Positions 53,653 to 63,766 of a DNA stretch of 64,000 nucleotides are shown piece by piece. The translations under genes and the position numbers were made by a program. The number at the start of each line of letters is the position of its first letter. The stretch's first letter is position 1. This stretch comes from Ascaphus truei (Eukaryota > Chordata > Amphibia > Anura > Ascaphidae), in the NCBI GenBank assembly GCA_036426205.1, contig CM071567.1, positions 291,525,141-291,589,140 of the forward strand, in the 5' to 3' direction. The notes beneath the pieces were generated by a model that worked only from the letters and a program-made list of their open reading frames with translations, had not been told where the DNA came from and ran no database searches.

Positions 53653-54047
53653 CTGTCATGCATGCTCACCACAAACCAGACTGGACCGTGAGGCCGAGGT
53701 GGGGATATATGAAAACCACCGCCCTACAGCTGCGAGAGCGGGTACAGAAAGCAGAGTAGGTGTGGGTAGCCAGGTAAGGGTAGGTGAGGGTAGGATCATA
53801 GAGGTACTTGCCGTAATCAGGATTGGAGAGGTCAAGAGAAGCCAGAGTCGAAGCCAAGGTCGAGGATTGAAGAGATCAAGAGTAGTAGAGTCTGAAGCCG
53901 AGGTCGAGAGTGCCAGAGGTCAGGAGTCAGGTTACAAGACTGGGGTATGGGTACAAGAAGACAAGAACACATTGCGAGGTAGCTTGAAACAAGCACGACA
54001 GAAGACTGACAATGCTCAGCAATCAGCCTAGGACTGACTGAGACTAT
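53653..54047 (+). other. Unassigned repeat-like sequence
   Basis: Purine-rich 'gaggtcaagagaagccagag', 'cgaagccaaggtcgaggatt', 'gaagagatcaagagtag' and 'gaagccgaggtcgagag' are near-repeats. The start TGTCATGCATGCTCACC at 53655 could be an LTR edge inserted into the LINE copy, but this is unproven. The 128-codon frame has no domain. Confidence 0.35.
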
Positions 54048-54850
54048 GGGCCTCATGCAGTAAGCGCTGATAAGTCGTTTTTCGCCATTTTTTGCCCTCC
54101 CGATTCAGTAAGCGCCGATAAGTGGGAATTATCGGCAAGTTTTGTTCCCGATAAAAACTTATCGGCAGCAAGCCACTTATCGGCACTTTTTGAACTCGGC
54201 TGAATTCAGGTAGCCCCGATCAGCTTTTCGCTGCTGATCGGCACTCCAGAATGGAGAGTTTTTCGGCAATCCAGCCCGCCAACTAAAGTTGGCAAGTTGG
54301 TGGAGGAGAAGCATCGGCAAGGGCAACACTTAGAAAAAATCAGGCCTTTTTCCTGTCTGTGATTGATGCCGGGGGTCTCCGGAACTGATACCCGCACTGG
54401 AGACCCCCGGCATGCATCCGAGGCAGGAAAAAGGCATGTACAGCCCACTTCATTACCTTAGCGGCTAACCGCTAATGCAATGAAGGGGTTAACCCACCGT
54501 GCATGCTTTATTGTGAGTAGCGGGGGTGGGTGAAGGGGGTATTTGGCCCCTGTTGTTTGTTTAGGGCTTGCGGGGGGTTGCGGGTGCACTTAACCCCTTC
54601 ACGACCGTAGCAGTTAATACCGCTATGGTCGTGAAGGGGTTAAGGCCTCCCGCTACCCACCCACAAGCCCTAAACAACCACCGTTGGGGCTAATACCCCC
54701 TTCACCCACACCCGCTACCCACAATAAAAAATACTCAAACACAGCAGCCCCACACAAAATAAATAAATATATCTAAATAAATAAATAAATAAATGAATAT
54801 AAATAAATAAAGGAATATAAATAAATAAATTAATATAAATAATAATAACC
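54048..54850 (+). mobile_element. Palindromic-module element, left arm
   Basis: It starts GGGCCTCATGCAGTAAGCG after TAT (54045-54047), the same terminus as the element at 55968. Inside are 'gcaagccacttatcggcac', 'gatgccgggggtctccgga', an AACCGCTAATGCAATGAAGG stem and a palindrome at 54592-54642 ('aaccccttcacgaccgtagc' with complement). Homologous blocks lie inverted at 58780-59290. (AAAT)n follows at 54755-54850. The right end is not seen, so the copy is incomplete. Confidence 0.6.
54755..54850 (+). repeat. (AAAT)n simple repeat
   Basis: AAATAAATAAAT units with a few 'gaatat' interruptions. Confidence 0.9.
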
Positions 54851-54854
54851 TCCT

Positions 54855-55964
54855 AACTCGCTTCTAAAATAGCTTGATTTTTGGGCAATACTACAAGATG
54901 TGCTTGAATGTGCCTTGTTGGCCACAGTTACGCTACCACAGTGGGGAAGATGATGGGGAGAAAATGTGTAAAACCATCGATGCAGAACATTAATGTTAAT
55001 ATCCCTTTTAGAAGATCATCTGGAAGTCTTTGCACTCTCTCAAATATTTCCCTCCTTTCTTCTTGGTATATTTTCTATCCTATGTCTCTCTCCCAGTTAA
55101 CCATATTTTGTTTCTGCTACCTCTGTGATGAGTGTTTCATATAGTAACGCAATCATTCCTTTGTGCTATACTTTTCTGTAGTAAAGATTTTCAAACTGAG
55201 TCAATGCTCTATATGTTTTTGCCTTTGAGGTTTGCGTCTGGATGAAATGTCTTATTTGCAAGAATTTATAGAACTGCTTATATGGGATAAGGTGGTGCTC
55301 TTGGATATCCTGAAACATCCTAATGTTTCCATTATTTATCATATCCCCAATATTAGTTATCCCTGCCTTCCTCAATTTGTGAGGGACCCGGCGATATTCC
55401 CTCGGGATTGCCCAACAAAGGGGTCAGCAGCAAAGGGATTGATGATATATGCTTACAATTACAAGCTTTGTCCCAGACATATAGAGATTGATCAATTACC
55501 AGGTGGGCCTCTACATGACTGAGCCTCCTTGTACTTCCTCTTCCTAGTAGGAACCCTAAATCTTCCACCTGGTCTTAATCCCTTTCCATGTCAACCCAGG
55601 ATTTTAATCCTTCCAGGAGCATCCAATATATCAATGGGCTTATTCTAGCAGCTGTGATGTAGTTTACTAGATCTGGTTGTGCTAGGCCTCCTGCTGTTGT
55701 GGAGAGAACCATAGTTTGCTTCTTTAGTCTAGGTTTGCATCCATTCCAGATAAACAGGTTATAGCCATTTCCAACTCTTTTACATGGGGGCATGGCATGT
55801 TAACCGGCAGAACCTGGAAAAGTTACAAAATCTGAGAAAGCAAATTTATTTTTACTGATGTTATTCTGCCTGACCAGGAAATCAGATATTTGCCCCATGT
55901 CCCCAAATTATTTTTAAGGTTTTTCATAATACGCGGGAACTTGGCTGCCTATAAAATATCTCAT
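54855..55964 (-). pseudogene. L1-type LINE ORF2, C-terminal part
   Basis: Minus-strand reading in several frames gives, in order: TYNEIF at the edge, ISWSGRITSVKINLL, LFQVLPVNMPCPHVK, NLFIWNGCKPRLKK, AGGLAQPDLVNYITAAR, KAGITNIGDMINNGNIRMF, QFYKFLQIRHFIQT and HILWYCPKIKLF. These are standard blocks of the L1/Tx1 ORF2 C-terminal domain. Stops and shifts are frequent, so the copy is dead. The N-terminal neighbour FITKTY lies at 61674 on, across an inserted element. Confidence 0.82.
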
Positions 55965-56229
55965 TATGGGCCTCATGCAGTAAGCGCCAATAAAAGAAAT
56001 TGCCAGGGATTTTAAATCTCCATTTTTGACAGCATTGCTATCATGGTATGCAGAAAGTCCTGAATACCAGTGATACCAACATTTGTAAACATGGCGAGTA
56101 GACTGCCAATGAGAAGATCAACCCATTTGAAAAGGGCTCACCCAGCGAGTTCTATCTGCTGCAGAGAGAGAGAGAGAGAGACGCCTATCATTGCGCAAAT
56201 CTGGGTCCAAATAACATTTAAAAAAATTA

Positions 56230-56514
56230 AGTTTTATTACTAGTGTAGATGAGCAGGGGGTCTCTGGAGCAGAACCGCGTTGATTTGAGGTCCCAAAACC
56301 CCCTGCATTCCAAGATACAGGCCCCATTATGGGGTGCCGGTATTTACGATGTTTTTGATTCCCACCGTCACATGACGTTGGACATTTTAATGCATAAGAG
56401 ATACCGTCACCCCATAACGGGGCCTGTATCTCGGGAAGCAGAGGATCTCTGGACCTCAAATCAATGCTGTTCTGCTCCAGAGACCCCATGCTACAATACA
56501 CTAGTAATAAAACC
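56230..56514. repeat. Imperfect palindrome module
   Basis: 'ggttttattactagtgta' opens and its inverted complement closes it. Inner arms hold 'agcagggggtctctggagca', 'gaaccgcgttgatttgaggt' and 'ccccattatggggtgccggt'. It is homologous to 16327-16616. Opposite-strand frames of about 90-130 codons are mirror products. Confidence 0.8.
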
Positions 56515-56581
56515 ATAATAAAAAATTGAATACATTCGTTACTGTAGCGGCTATCTGCTATGGTAATGAAGCTCCTTTAAT

Positions 56582-56880
56582 GTAATTTTTATTACCAGTG
56601 TGCGGAAGCAGTGGGTTTCCTGAGATGAAGCGCTTTGATTTCAGCCTCAGTGACCCCTGCTTCCTGATTTACAGGCCCTGGAATGGGGCATTGAGTGCCA
56701 GTATCGCTGCCATTTTTAAATTGTCCGCATCACATGACGCGGGACATTTAAATAATGAAGAAGATACTGGAACCCCATATCTGGGCTTGTAACTCAGGAA
56801 GCAGGGGGTCCCCAAGCCTGAAATGAATGTGGTTCAGCTCATGAGACCCTCTGCTCCCGCACATTATGAATAAAAATTAC
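56582..56880. repeat. Imperfect palindrome module
   Basis: 'gtaatttttatta' against 'gaataaaaattac', with 'gatttcagcctcagtgaccc' type arms. It is homologous to 16670-16990. Confidence 0.8.
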
Positions 56881-57109
56881 ATTAAAGCAGCTGCATTACC
56901 TTAGCAGTTAGCCGATAAGGCAATGAAGGGGTGAAGGCACAATAGCTGCATTATTGAGGGCATAGATGTTGATTGAAGTGGGTACTTGGCCCTTCATTTA
57001 CAACCTCTGCCCCAATAAACATTACAATATGTATTAAGTACAAATACATAACCCAGTATCTGTACCCCAATATAAAACCTTTTTTATATAATTTCACACA
57101 TGATTGATA

Positions 57110-57320
57110 ACATAGGTCGGTGGGTGTCCCCGGGTGGTCCCAACGAGTGTCTGTGGGCCCCACTAGGGGTCCCCTGGGGTGTCTGGGTGTCTCCATGTTG
57201 ACCCCAAGGGTGTCTGGGGGCCCTCGGGTGGTTCCCACGGGTGCCTGGGAGCCCTTGGCTGGTTCCAGTGGATGTCCAAGGGTCCTCGGGTGGTCCTCGT
57301 GGGGCCCCGCTGGCCTGCTT
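57110..57320 (-). repeat. GC-rich minisatellite, about 31-bp units
   Basis: Units such as 'gggtgtctgggggccctcgg', then 'gtggttcccac', repeat about six to seven times. It is inverted with respect to 28100-28310 and joined to the same repeat D on the same side. Open frames here are artefacts of the repeat. Confidence 0.75.
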
Positions 57321-57379
57321 TACCAACCCTGTTGTAAAATAAAGAAATATGGCATACATTGCAATCAATACAACTCTCC

Positions 57380-58480
57380 CCCCCCCCCCCCCCCAAACAC
57401 ATACAGTACAGTAATGTGCAAAATAACTATTATCTAGATATGGATATGGATTATTAAATCAAATATTAGCCAAGCAACATAAATTAAGCAAATACAACTG
57501 CTCAACTTACCCCTGCCATCATGAAGGGCATGCTAGTCAGCATACTGCAGGGCCATGTCCTCCGATGCCAGCAAGAATACATTAAAAAATACAATCTAAT
57601 GGCCCCTAAGCCCTTAATGACCACAGCGGTTAATAACTGCTATAGAAATTAAGGGGTTAACGCCTGACCTCCACTACCCACCCTGGAGACCTATCCACCC
57701 ACCCCTAACCCACTATACTCACCCTGTACCCATTGATTGATATATTTGTACATCATACCCATTTAATGTGGGCATGATACGCCACTCTAGCACTCAATGG
57801 TAACCCTAATCCAAAAGCATGAAGGACAAAATTCAATAACACAAGCACCTAAAAAACACTATTCAATAATTAAAAACAGTTGCACACCAATTAAATAAAA
57901 AGAAGCAGTAACCAACTAATCAATTAATTAATTTCAAACAGTAACCAACAAATCAATTCATTATTAAATCCACTATCCAACACATCACTTAAAAGCAAGG
58001 AGCCAACACAAGAAATCATTAATTAAAAACGCTAATCAATCCAAAACAAAAATACAACACAAGCCAACAAAATGACATAGTAACACATCCACAGAATAAT
58101 CACAAATAGAAAAAAGAACACTCAATACAAAGCAAGCATTTGCCCAAAAATGTATTGCCTAATAATTTATACATTATGAGTCAATGTGCAATGTAAAACA
58201 AACAAAAACAATTCAATCGAAAAACCTGAAAAAATTATTTTTTTACATACATTCAATATGTAACTTACCTTTAGAAGTGTTGGCCCTCTGAATCCAGGGG
58301 TATAAGGAAGCTCTCATACTGGGATGTCATCCAACTAAATCCGACACCATCTACCTTGAAGATCCTGGCCAGATAACAAAATTCCTCTTTCTTTGATCTT
58401 CTAACACCTTCTTCTTTCTTCATCTGTAATTATTTCTGACTTCTCTTCATCTTTAATCTTCATCTGTTAATCCAAAAATC
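57380..58480. repeat. Repeat D and palindromic module, AT-rich body
   Basis: A run of 17 C at about 57377-57393 is followed by repeat D (57395-57600), then the 57600-57830 module that matches 5000-5240, then AT-rich 'aacacaag/aatcaatta' sequence to 58480 with no gene. Confidence 0.6.
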
Positions 58481-58489
58481 CCATGGTAG

Positions 58490-59290
58490 ATCCACAACAC
58501 AATGTTTTCACGTCGGCTTCTTGGGCTCAAATGAGGCATCATGGCCTTCAAAAAGGGCTATGCCGTCATATTTTTGGGTCAGATGGTACAGGTCCAATTT
58601 GATTGGACGCTGTATCATGTGCCTGCCTCTTTTTTTTATTCAAGGATGTGATGTAATCTCCAAGGGAGATAAGTCACATCCTTCAACCCACATGGCTGTA
58701 TCACAGCCAACGGGATTGTTTTGTATTTTATTTTGTTTTGGGTGGGTTATTTATTGATGCTTAATACATATTGTAATGTTTATTGGGGGCAGAGGGGGTG
58801 AGAGAAAGGTCAAGTACCCCCTTCACTCACCCCCTTTGCCTCCAATAAAGATGCTGTTGCCCCTTAACCCTTTCATTGCCTTAGCGGTTAGCCACAAGGG
58901 AATGAAGTTGACTGTAAATGCATTTTTATTGCATGGGATTAATGCCGGGGGTTTCCGGTGCAGATATTAATTGATATCCGCTCCGGAGACTCCCAGCATC
59001 AATCCGATGCAGGAATAATGCATTTTGTTTCTAAGTGCCGTCTCAACGATTATCGGCAGCTTCTCACCACCTTCTTGCCAACTTTTCCAGGTGAGACGAT
59101 TTGGAGAGGAAATTGCAATTCTAGGGCGGCAATTAGCCTTGATAAGCTAATCGGGGCTACTAGAACAGCGCGAGTTTGAAAAGCTGGCAATAAGTGGCTT
59201 CTTGACGCGTGTTTGGTGATTTGCCGAAAAGCTCTCTTATCCCCGACTTATTGGGGCTTACTGAAAAGCAGTAGGCTTTTTTGGCGATAA
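58490..59290 (-). repeat. Right arm of palindromic-module transposon
   Basis: 58776-59090 is the inverted homologue of 54350-54540 and 2790-3010: 'cattgccttagcggttagcc', 'gatgccgg..' stems and 'gagtgaaggg' type phrases. 59150-59290 contains 'cttatccccgacttattggg' and leads to the terminal block that resumes at 61629 after the PLE. Confidence 0.65.
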
Positions 59291-59440
59291 TGTACACGGG
59301 CAAAACAAGATGTTTTAATCCCTCAGGTGCTCAGAAGGATAATCACGGGTGCTGTTGTGTATAACTCCAAGATATAGTCAGTTAATGTTGATTACCCACT
59401 CCACATAGCTATGCATTCTAGCATTTAGTATTCACACATT

Positions 59441-59920
59441 GGGGCCTATGCAGAGAGCAGCGCTATTTCGAAATTCGCCATTTTTTGGAGAAAATCGCGC
59501 AGAAAGCAGCAGAAAATGGCGAGTTCCGAAAAACGCGCCAATTTTTCTTTTCTATTTGTAAAACTCGCCTCGCGGCTGGCGAGAACCTCAATCTCGCCAG
59601 TTTTAAAAATATCCGTATGCAGAGAGGCGCGAACGGCATCTAGCGGCTGTTCGCGCCAATAAAATGGCGCGATTGTCTCCGTTTTGCCTCGCCAAAAAAA
59701 ACTGCCGCTCGCGGCCATTGCAAAGGGAAAAAAAAAGGTGCGAATTTGTTTTAACACATTTCTGAAGCGCGCATCTCGCCAATTTAAACTCGCCACACGC
59801 ATCCATGTTAAACATAGCAGAATTCGCACTTTTCTGCATATGGAGATTAAAACTCTCCAAAAAAGCTACTTTTTAATAAATTCGCCAATTTTAAAATTCG
59901 CTGCTCTCTGCATAGGCCCC
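59441..59920. mobile_element. 480-bp MITE inside the PLE, ATT target duplication
   Basis: The ends GGGGCCTATGCAGAGAGCAG and the inverted complement CTGCTCTCTGCATAGGCCCC are exact over 20 bases and flanked by ATT (59438-59440, 59921-59923). Inside are many 'aattcgcca' and 'ctcgcc' phrases. A 3-bp target and GGGGCC ends fit PIF/Harbinger-like MITEs. The small frames on the minus strand are not genes. Confidence 0.88.
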
Positions 59921-60407
59921 ATTGTCTTTCCCAGCAGCTGGCTCCAAATGAGCTCTAGTGGCACTGAGATAGAAAGACTCACGGTTTAGATGGAGTGGCA
60001 ATATCGTGGCTTGATGATCCGTGTTGCTCATTTGATCCGTCAGACCTCTGGCGAATGATGTAGTCACTAAGTCTGGTGTAAGCTGTAAAGTCAGCGTGTA
60101 GAGCCATGGCTCTGCGATGCAATGTTGATCTTCCTGCCGCCAACCCCCCTGCAACTGCTCCGTCGCAGTGTGCGGTCACGTGACTGGCGGCTATGATGTC
60201 GCTTCAGATTGACGGAACACAGCGTGGCATTGTGATAGAAATCTCAGGAACAGCAGCAACCCGGCGTGCCTGCAGCAAACAGCAATGTAGAGGAATCCTC
60301 CCATGAGGGGGGGGGGGGGTAAAGCAGCAGCACAGCAGAAATGAACAGAAAAAGGCTGATGCAGCTAACTAAAAATAGACTTTATTGAAACAGCGTGCTA
60401 ACGGGTC

Positions 60408-60446
60408 CTCTGACGCGTTTCAGCCCATGGGGCCTTTGTCAAAGAG
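60408..60446 (-). ncRNA. Hammerhead-like motif in left PLE arm
   Basis: On the minus strand stem I is CTCT/AGAG, the core is TTGACAAA, stem II is GGCCC/GGGCT with a CAT loop, then GAAA, ACGCGT and C. It is the inverted partner of 61453-61491 and keeps GAAACGCGTC intact. Confidence 0.5.
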
Positions 60447-60587
60447 TGACCCGTCAGCATATCAGACCTCCTTAAGTAGTGTGTGCAAAACTGATGCACC
60501 TGTATGTGTGGCCCAATGATTGAGCTACAGGTGTCCAGGTTCACATAATCACTACTCAGGAGCATACGGGATAGGACAATCAGACCC

Positions 60588-60854
60588 TTGCATATAAGAA
60601 TTTCTGAACACCTGAGATTAATAAACAAAAAAGACTTATTTCATCCTGTATCAAAACATTTTTCACAATGTCCACTCGGTGGTCTTAAGAACTTTAAATT
60701 CTATGGAGTAGAACACGTTCCTACTCACATTAGAGGAGGTGATAGGTTGAATTGCCTCAACAAAAAAGAAATGTCATGGATTTTCTCCCTCAACACCTTA
60801 CAACCCCATGGATTAAACATAGAATGGGAGTTAAAACATTTTTTAGATGATTAA
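60588..60854 (+). pseudogene. PLE GIY-YIG endonuclease, C-terminal part
   Basis: The reading RISEHLRLINKKD, FHPVSKHFSQCPLG, FYGVEHVPTHIRGGDR, LNKKEMSWIFSL and NTLQPHGLNIEWEL matches the conserved end of Penelope-like ORFs (R..EH, H...H, GIE.V...RGGDR, L...E..WI..L.T..P.GLN). Only the last 80-odd residues of a protein normally over 600 long are present, so the catalytic GIY-YIG start and the reverse transcriptase are lost. In intact PLEs this domain nicks the target DNA. The open frame ends at 60852-60854 with TAA. Confidence 0.8.
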
Positions 60855-60861
60855 ATTACTA

Positions 60862-61023
60862 TATTTCTTTCCCTTCCCATCCCCCTTCCATTTCCCTTGC
60901 CCCCTCCCCCCCTCCCCCTCCCTTCCCTTTTTTTCCCCTGTCACCCCCCTCCCCCTTCCCTCCTCTCCTCCTCCTCCCCCCCCCCCTCCCCCCCCATTCC
61001 CACCCTCACATCCTTTCCCCCTT
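60862..61023 (+). repeat. Polypyrimidine tract after PLE stop codon
   Basis: About 160 bases are nearly all C and T, with runs of up to eleven C. It starts within ten bases of the GIY-YIG stop codon. Such tracts can form triplex or i-motif structures. The two Pro/Ser/Leu-rich frames across it are compositional. Confidence 0.9.
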
Positions 61024-61452
61024 CATTAGTTTTTTTCTTCTTCAATTTTAAATATATTGTATTAAACAATGTGCTATGTGATGAGATTACTGATTGTTTG
61101 CTATTTCTTGTTTCTTCCTACATATGGGTATACTGTGATTTAACTAGATCATAGACAAGACTTAAATACCAGTGTGCATATGATCTTATTCAACTTTGTT
61201 TTTAACTAGGACCAGGCTATCTCTTCAGTGATATATTGACTGTTTAATACTGTAAGGCAGCTTTGTATTGTATTATATTGTGTATACTAAGGATTTGACA
61301 TGCCTGTTTCTGATTCTTTGTTTTTAACCATGTATGCTCCTGAGTGGTGATTATGTGAACTTGGACACCTGTAGCTCAATCATTGGGCCACACATACAGG
61401 TGCATCAGTTTTGCACACACTACTTAAGGAGGTCTGATATGCTGACCAGTCA

Positions 61453-61491
61453 CTCTTTGACAAAGGCCCCACGGGCTGAAATGCGTCAGAG
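61453..61491 (+). ncRNA. Hammerhead-like motif in right PLE arm
   Basis: Stem I is CTCT (61453-61456) with AGAG (61488-61491). The core TTGACAAA is followed by stem II GGCCC/GGGCT, GAAA (61478-61481), TGCGT and C. ATGCGT breaks the self-complementary stem III seen in the left arm. Confidence 0.45.
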
Positions 61492-61670
61492 GACCTGTTA
61501 GCACGCTGCTTCAATAAAGTCTATTTTTAGTTAGCCCCATCAGCCTTTTTCTGTTCATTTCTGCTGTGCTGCTGCTTTGCCCCCCCCCCCCCCCCCATGG
61601 GAGGATTCCTCTAGTTTTTTGGCGATAAACTGGTGATAAGTGGCTAATCTCTGCTTACTGCATGAGGCCC

Positions 61671-62044
61671 TATATGTCTTGGTTATGAAGACCCTTGAGG
61701 AGTAGATATCCAGATTGAGTATACTGCATTGGTCAAGGAATACCCTGATTATATTATACAGATCTGAGTTTGTTTGCTTTTCTGATTGCAGATTATATCA
61801 AGTACTGTAGTATCTGACAAATTCTTAATTAATCTCTATTGGGTTATACAGTATGTAAGAGTATGGGGTTTCATTTTGATTGCATAGATATCGAGGTTTG
61901 CTACTGTATCTTATCTCTAAGTCTAGAGGCAAAAATTCAGTCCGCTTTGTCCCTCTTATTGTGGAATAGTTGTTTGGACCATTTTAGGGCTTTTTATTTT
62001 TTTTTCTATAAACAACAAAGTCCTGGACCTATCTATATAAAATC
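61671..62044 (-). pseudogene. L1-type LINE ORF2, part upstream of the module transposon
   Basis: The edge reads VFITKTY on the minus strand, which joins NEIF at 55964 to give the usual L1 block before the thumb region. Further in, matches are weak and broken (RGTK where L1 has RGTRQGCPLSP). Identity rests mainly on the clean junction. Confidence 0.55.
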
Positions 62045-62215
62045 TTAACCCTTCCCGGTCGAATGTCGGAGTATATCCGACAAAATAGTTTTGTACTTAC
62101 GGTCCAATGTCGGATCGGGAGGGGAAAATGTGGAGTGAGGCGCCGTCAGCACATCCCCCGCATTCCCCTTGCTCCGCACTGATGCTCCCCCCCTGCACCG
62201 ACCCCTGCACTGACC

Positions 62216-62665
62216 CGCCCACCCCCAAAGCCCTGCGCAGATCCACCCACCCCCAAAGCCTTGCGCAGATCCGCCCACCCCCAAAGCCCTGCACAGATCC
62301 GTCCACCCCCAAAGCCCTGCGCAGATCCTCCCACCCCCAAAGCCCTGCCCCGATCTGCCCACCCCCAAAGCCCTGCGCAGATCTGCCCACCCCCAAAGCC
62401 CTGCGCAGATCCTCCCACCCCCAAAGCCCTGCGCAGATCCGCCAACCCCCAAAGCCCTGCACAGATCCTCCCACCCCCAAAGCTCTGCGCAGATCCGCCC
62501 ACCCCCAAAGCCCTGCGCAGATCCGCCAACCCCCAAAGCCCTGCCCCGATCTGCCCACCCCCAATGGCCTGCGCTGATCCGACCACCCCCAAAGGCCTGC
62601 ACCGATCTGACCACCCCCCTTCCAGCCCTGCACCGATCCACCCACCCCCCAACCCTGCACCGATC
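62216..62665 (+). repeat. 28-bp minisatellite, about 16 units
   Basis: The consensus is CCCACCCCCAAAGCCCTG followed by CGCAGATCCG. Most units are exactly 28 bases; the last few are shortened and diverged. Since 28 is not a multiple of three, three units (84 bases) give a 28-residue peptide period. All three minus-strand frames stay open because the unit has no stop there. Confidence 0.95.
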
Positions 62666-62759
62666 CCCCCCCATCCCTGCACCGATCCCCGCAGGCAGCC
62701 CCACGATGACTCCCAGCAGCTGACACCGGAGGAAGGGAGGTAGGGGAGAAAGGAAGGGG

Positions 62760-63662
62760 GGGGGTAGTGTGCAGTGAGTAGTGAGTGCGTGTGTGTGCAG
62801 TAAGTGTGTGCGTGTGTGCTGTGAGTAGTGAGTGTGTGCAGTGAGTAGTGAGGAGTGAGTGTGTGCGTGTGTGCAGTGAGTAGTGAGTGAGTGCGTGCGT
62901 GTGTGCAGTTCGTGCGTGTGTGCAGTGAGTGTGTTTGTGTGTGTGCAGTGAGTGTGTGCATGTAGTGAGTGCTTGCGTGTGTGTAGTCAGTGAGTGCGTG
63001 TGTGCTGTGAGCAGTGAGTGTATGTGTGCAGTGAGTAGTGCTGTGTGTGCAGTGAGTGCGTGCGTGTGTGCAGTGAGTGTGCATGTGTGCTGTGAGTAGT
63101 GAGTGAGTGCTTGCATGCAGTGAGTGTGGGCGTGTGTGCAGTGAGTGCAGTGAGTGCGTGCATGTAATGAGTGAGTGCGTGTTTGCAGTGGGTAGTGAGT
63201 GAGTGTGTGCGTGTGTGCAGTGAGTAGTGCGTGCGTGTGTGCAGTGAGTGCGTGCGTGTGTGCAGTGAGTGTGTGTGCAGTTAATAGTGAGTGTGTGCAG
63301 TGAGTAGTGAGTGCGTGCATGTGCAGTGAGTAGTGAGTGAGTGCATGTGTGCAGTGAGTAGTGAGTGAGTGCATGCATGTGTGCAGTGAGTGCGTGCGTG
63401 TGTGCAGTGAGTGTGTGTGCTGTGAGTAGTGAGTGTGTACAGAGTAGTGAGTAGTGTGTGCTGTGAGTAGTGAGTAGTGAGGGTGTTGTGAGTGTGTGCA
63501 TGCGTGTGTGCAGTGTGTGTGCAGTGAGTAGTGAATAGTGAGTGCGTGGGTGTGTGCAGTGAGTGCGTGCATGTGTGCAGTGAGTAGTGAGTGTGTGTTG
63601 TGAGTAGTGAATGTGTGCTGTGAGTAGTGAGTGTGTGCTGTGAGTAGTGAGTGTGTGCTGTG
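62760..63662 (+). repeat. GT-rich satellite of GTGAGTAGTGAGTGCGTG type
   Basis: About 900 bases are built of GTGAGT, GTGTGTGCA and AGTAGTGA blocks in irregular order. The 491- and 538-codon minus-strand frames (THALTAH-like repeats) are products of this array plus the 28-bp minisatellite and are not called as proteins. Confidence 0.93.
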
Positions 63663-63766
63663 AATTTGCGTGCAAAAAAAATAAATAAGCTGTTTGTGGT
63701 TTTTTCCCGAAAATTAAATTAGGCCTACTGGTGCACTTAATGAAAATGTAATTGGACCGCAAAGGG

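Larger units (their letters stand above)
59277..61628. mobile_element. Penelope-like element, 14-bp target duplication
   Basis: TTTTTTGGCGATAA occurs at 59277-59290 and 61615-61628, bounding a 2324-bp insert (59291-61614). It has inverted arms of about 300 bp (60289-60600 and 61310-61614, sharing 'gaggaatcctcccatg', 'ctatttttagttag' and 'tgcatcagttttgcacacac'), each holding a hammerhead-like fold. Between them is the GIY-YIG C-terminus. The reverse transcriptase is absent. Terminal partial inverted copies and a GIY-YIG domain are hallmarks of PLEs. Confidence 0.82.
55965..61673. mobile_element. Palindromic-module transposon inserted in L1, TAT target duplication
   Basis: The termini GGGCCTCATGCAGTAAGC (55968 on) and the inverted GCTTACTGCATGAGGCCC (ending 61670) are flanked by TAT at 55965-55967 and 61671-61673. 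Removing the element joins L1 FITKTY to NEIF. A 3-bp target and GGGC-type ends fit PIF/Harbinger-like elements. The body is built of imperfect palindromes, with no transposase. A 2.3-kb PLE sits inside it near the right end. Confidence 0.8.

Noticed and set aside
54048..61670. Single element from the terminus at 54048 to the one at 61670
   Set aside because: L1 coding sequence lies between 54855 and 55964 and joins cleanly to 61674 when 55968-61670 is removed, so the left partner is 55968 and the 54048 copy is separate.
62146..63762. 538-codon, 491-codon and 219-codon minus-strand open frames
   Set aside because: They are translations of the 28-bp minisatellite and the GT-rich satellite in different frames, with periodic low-complexity peptides and no domain.
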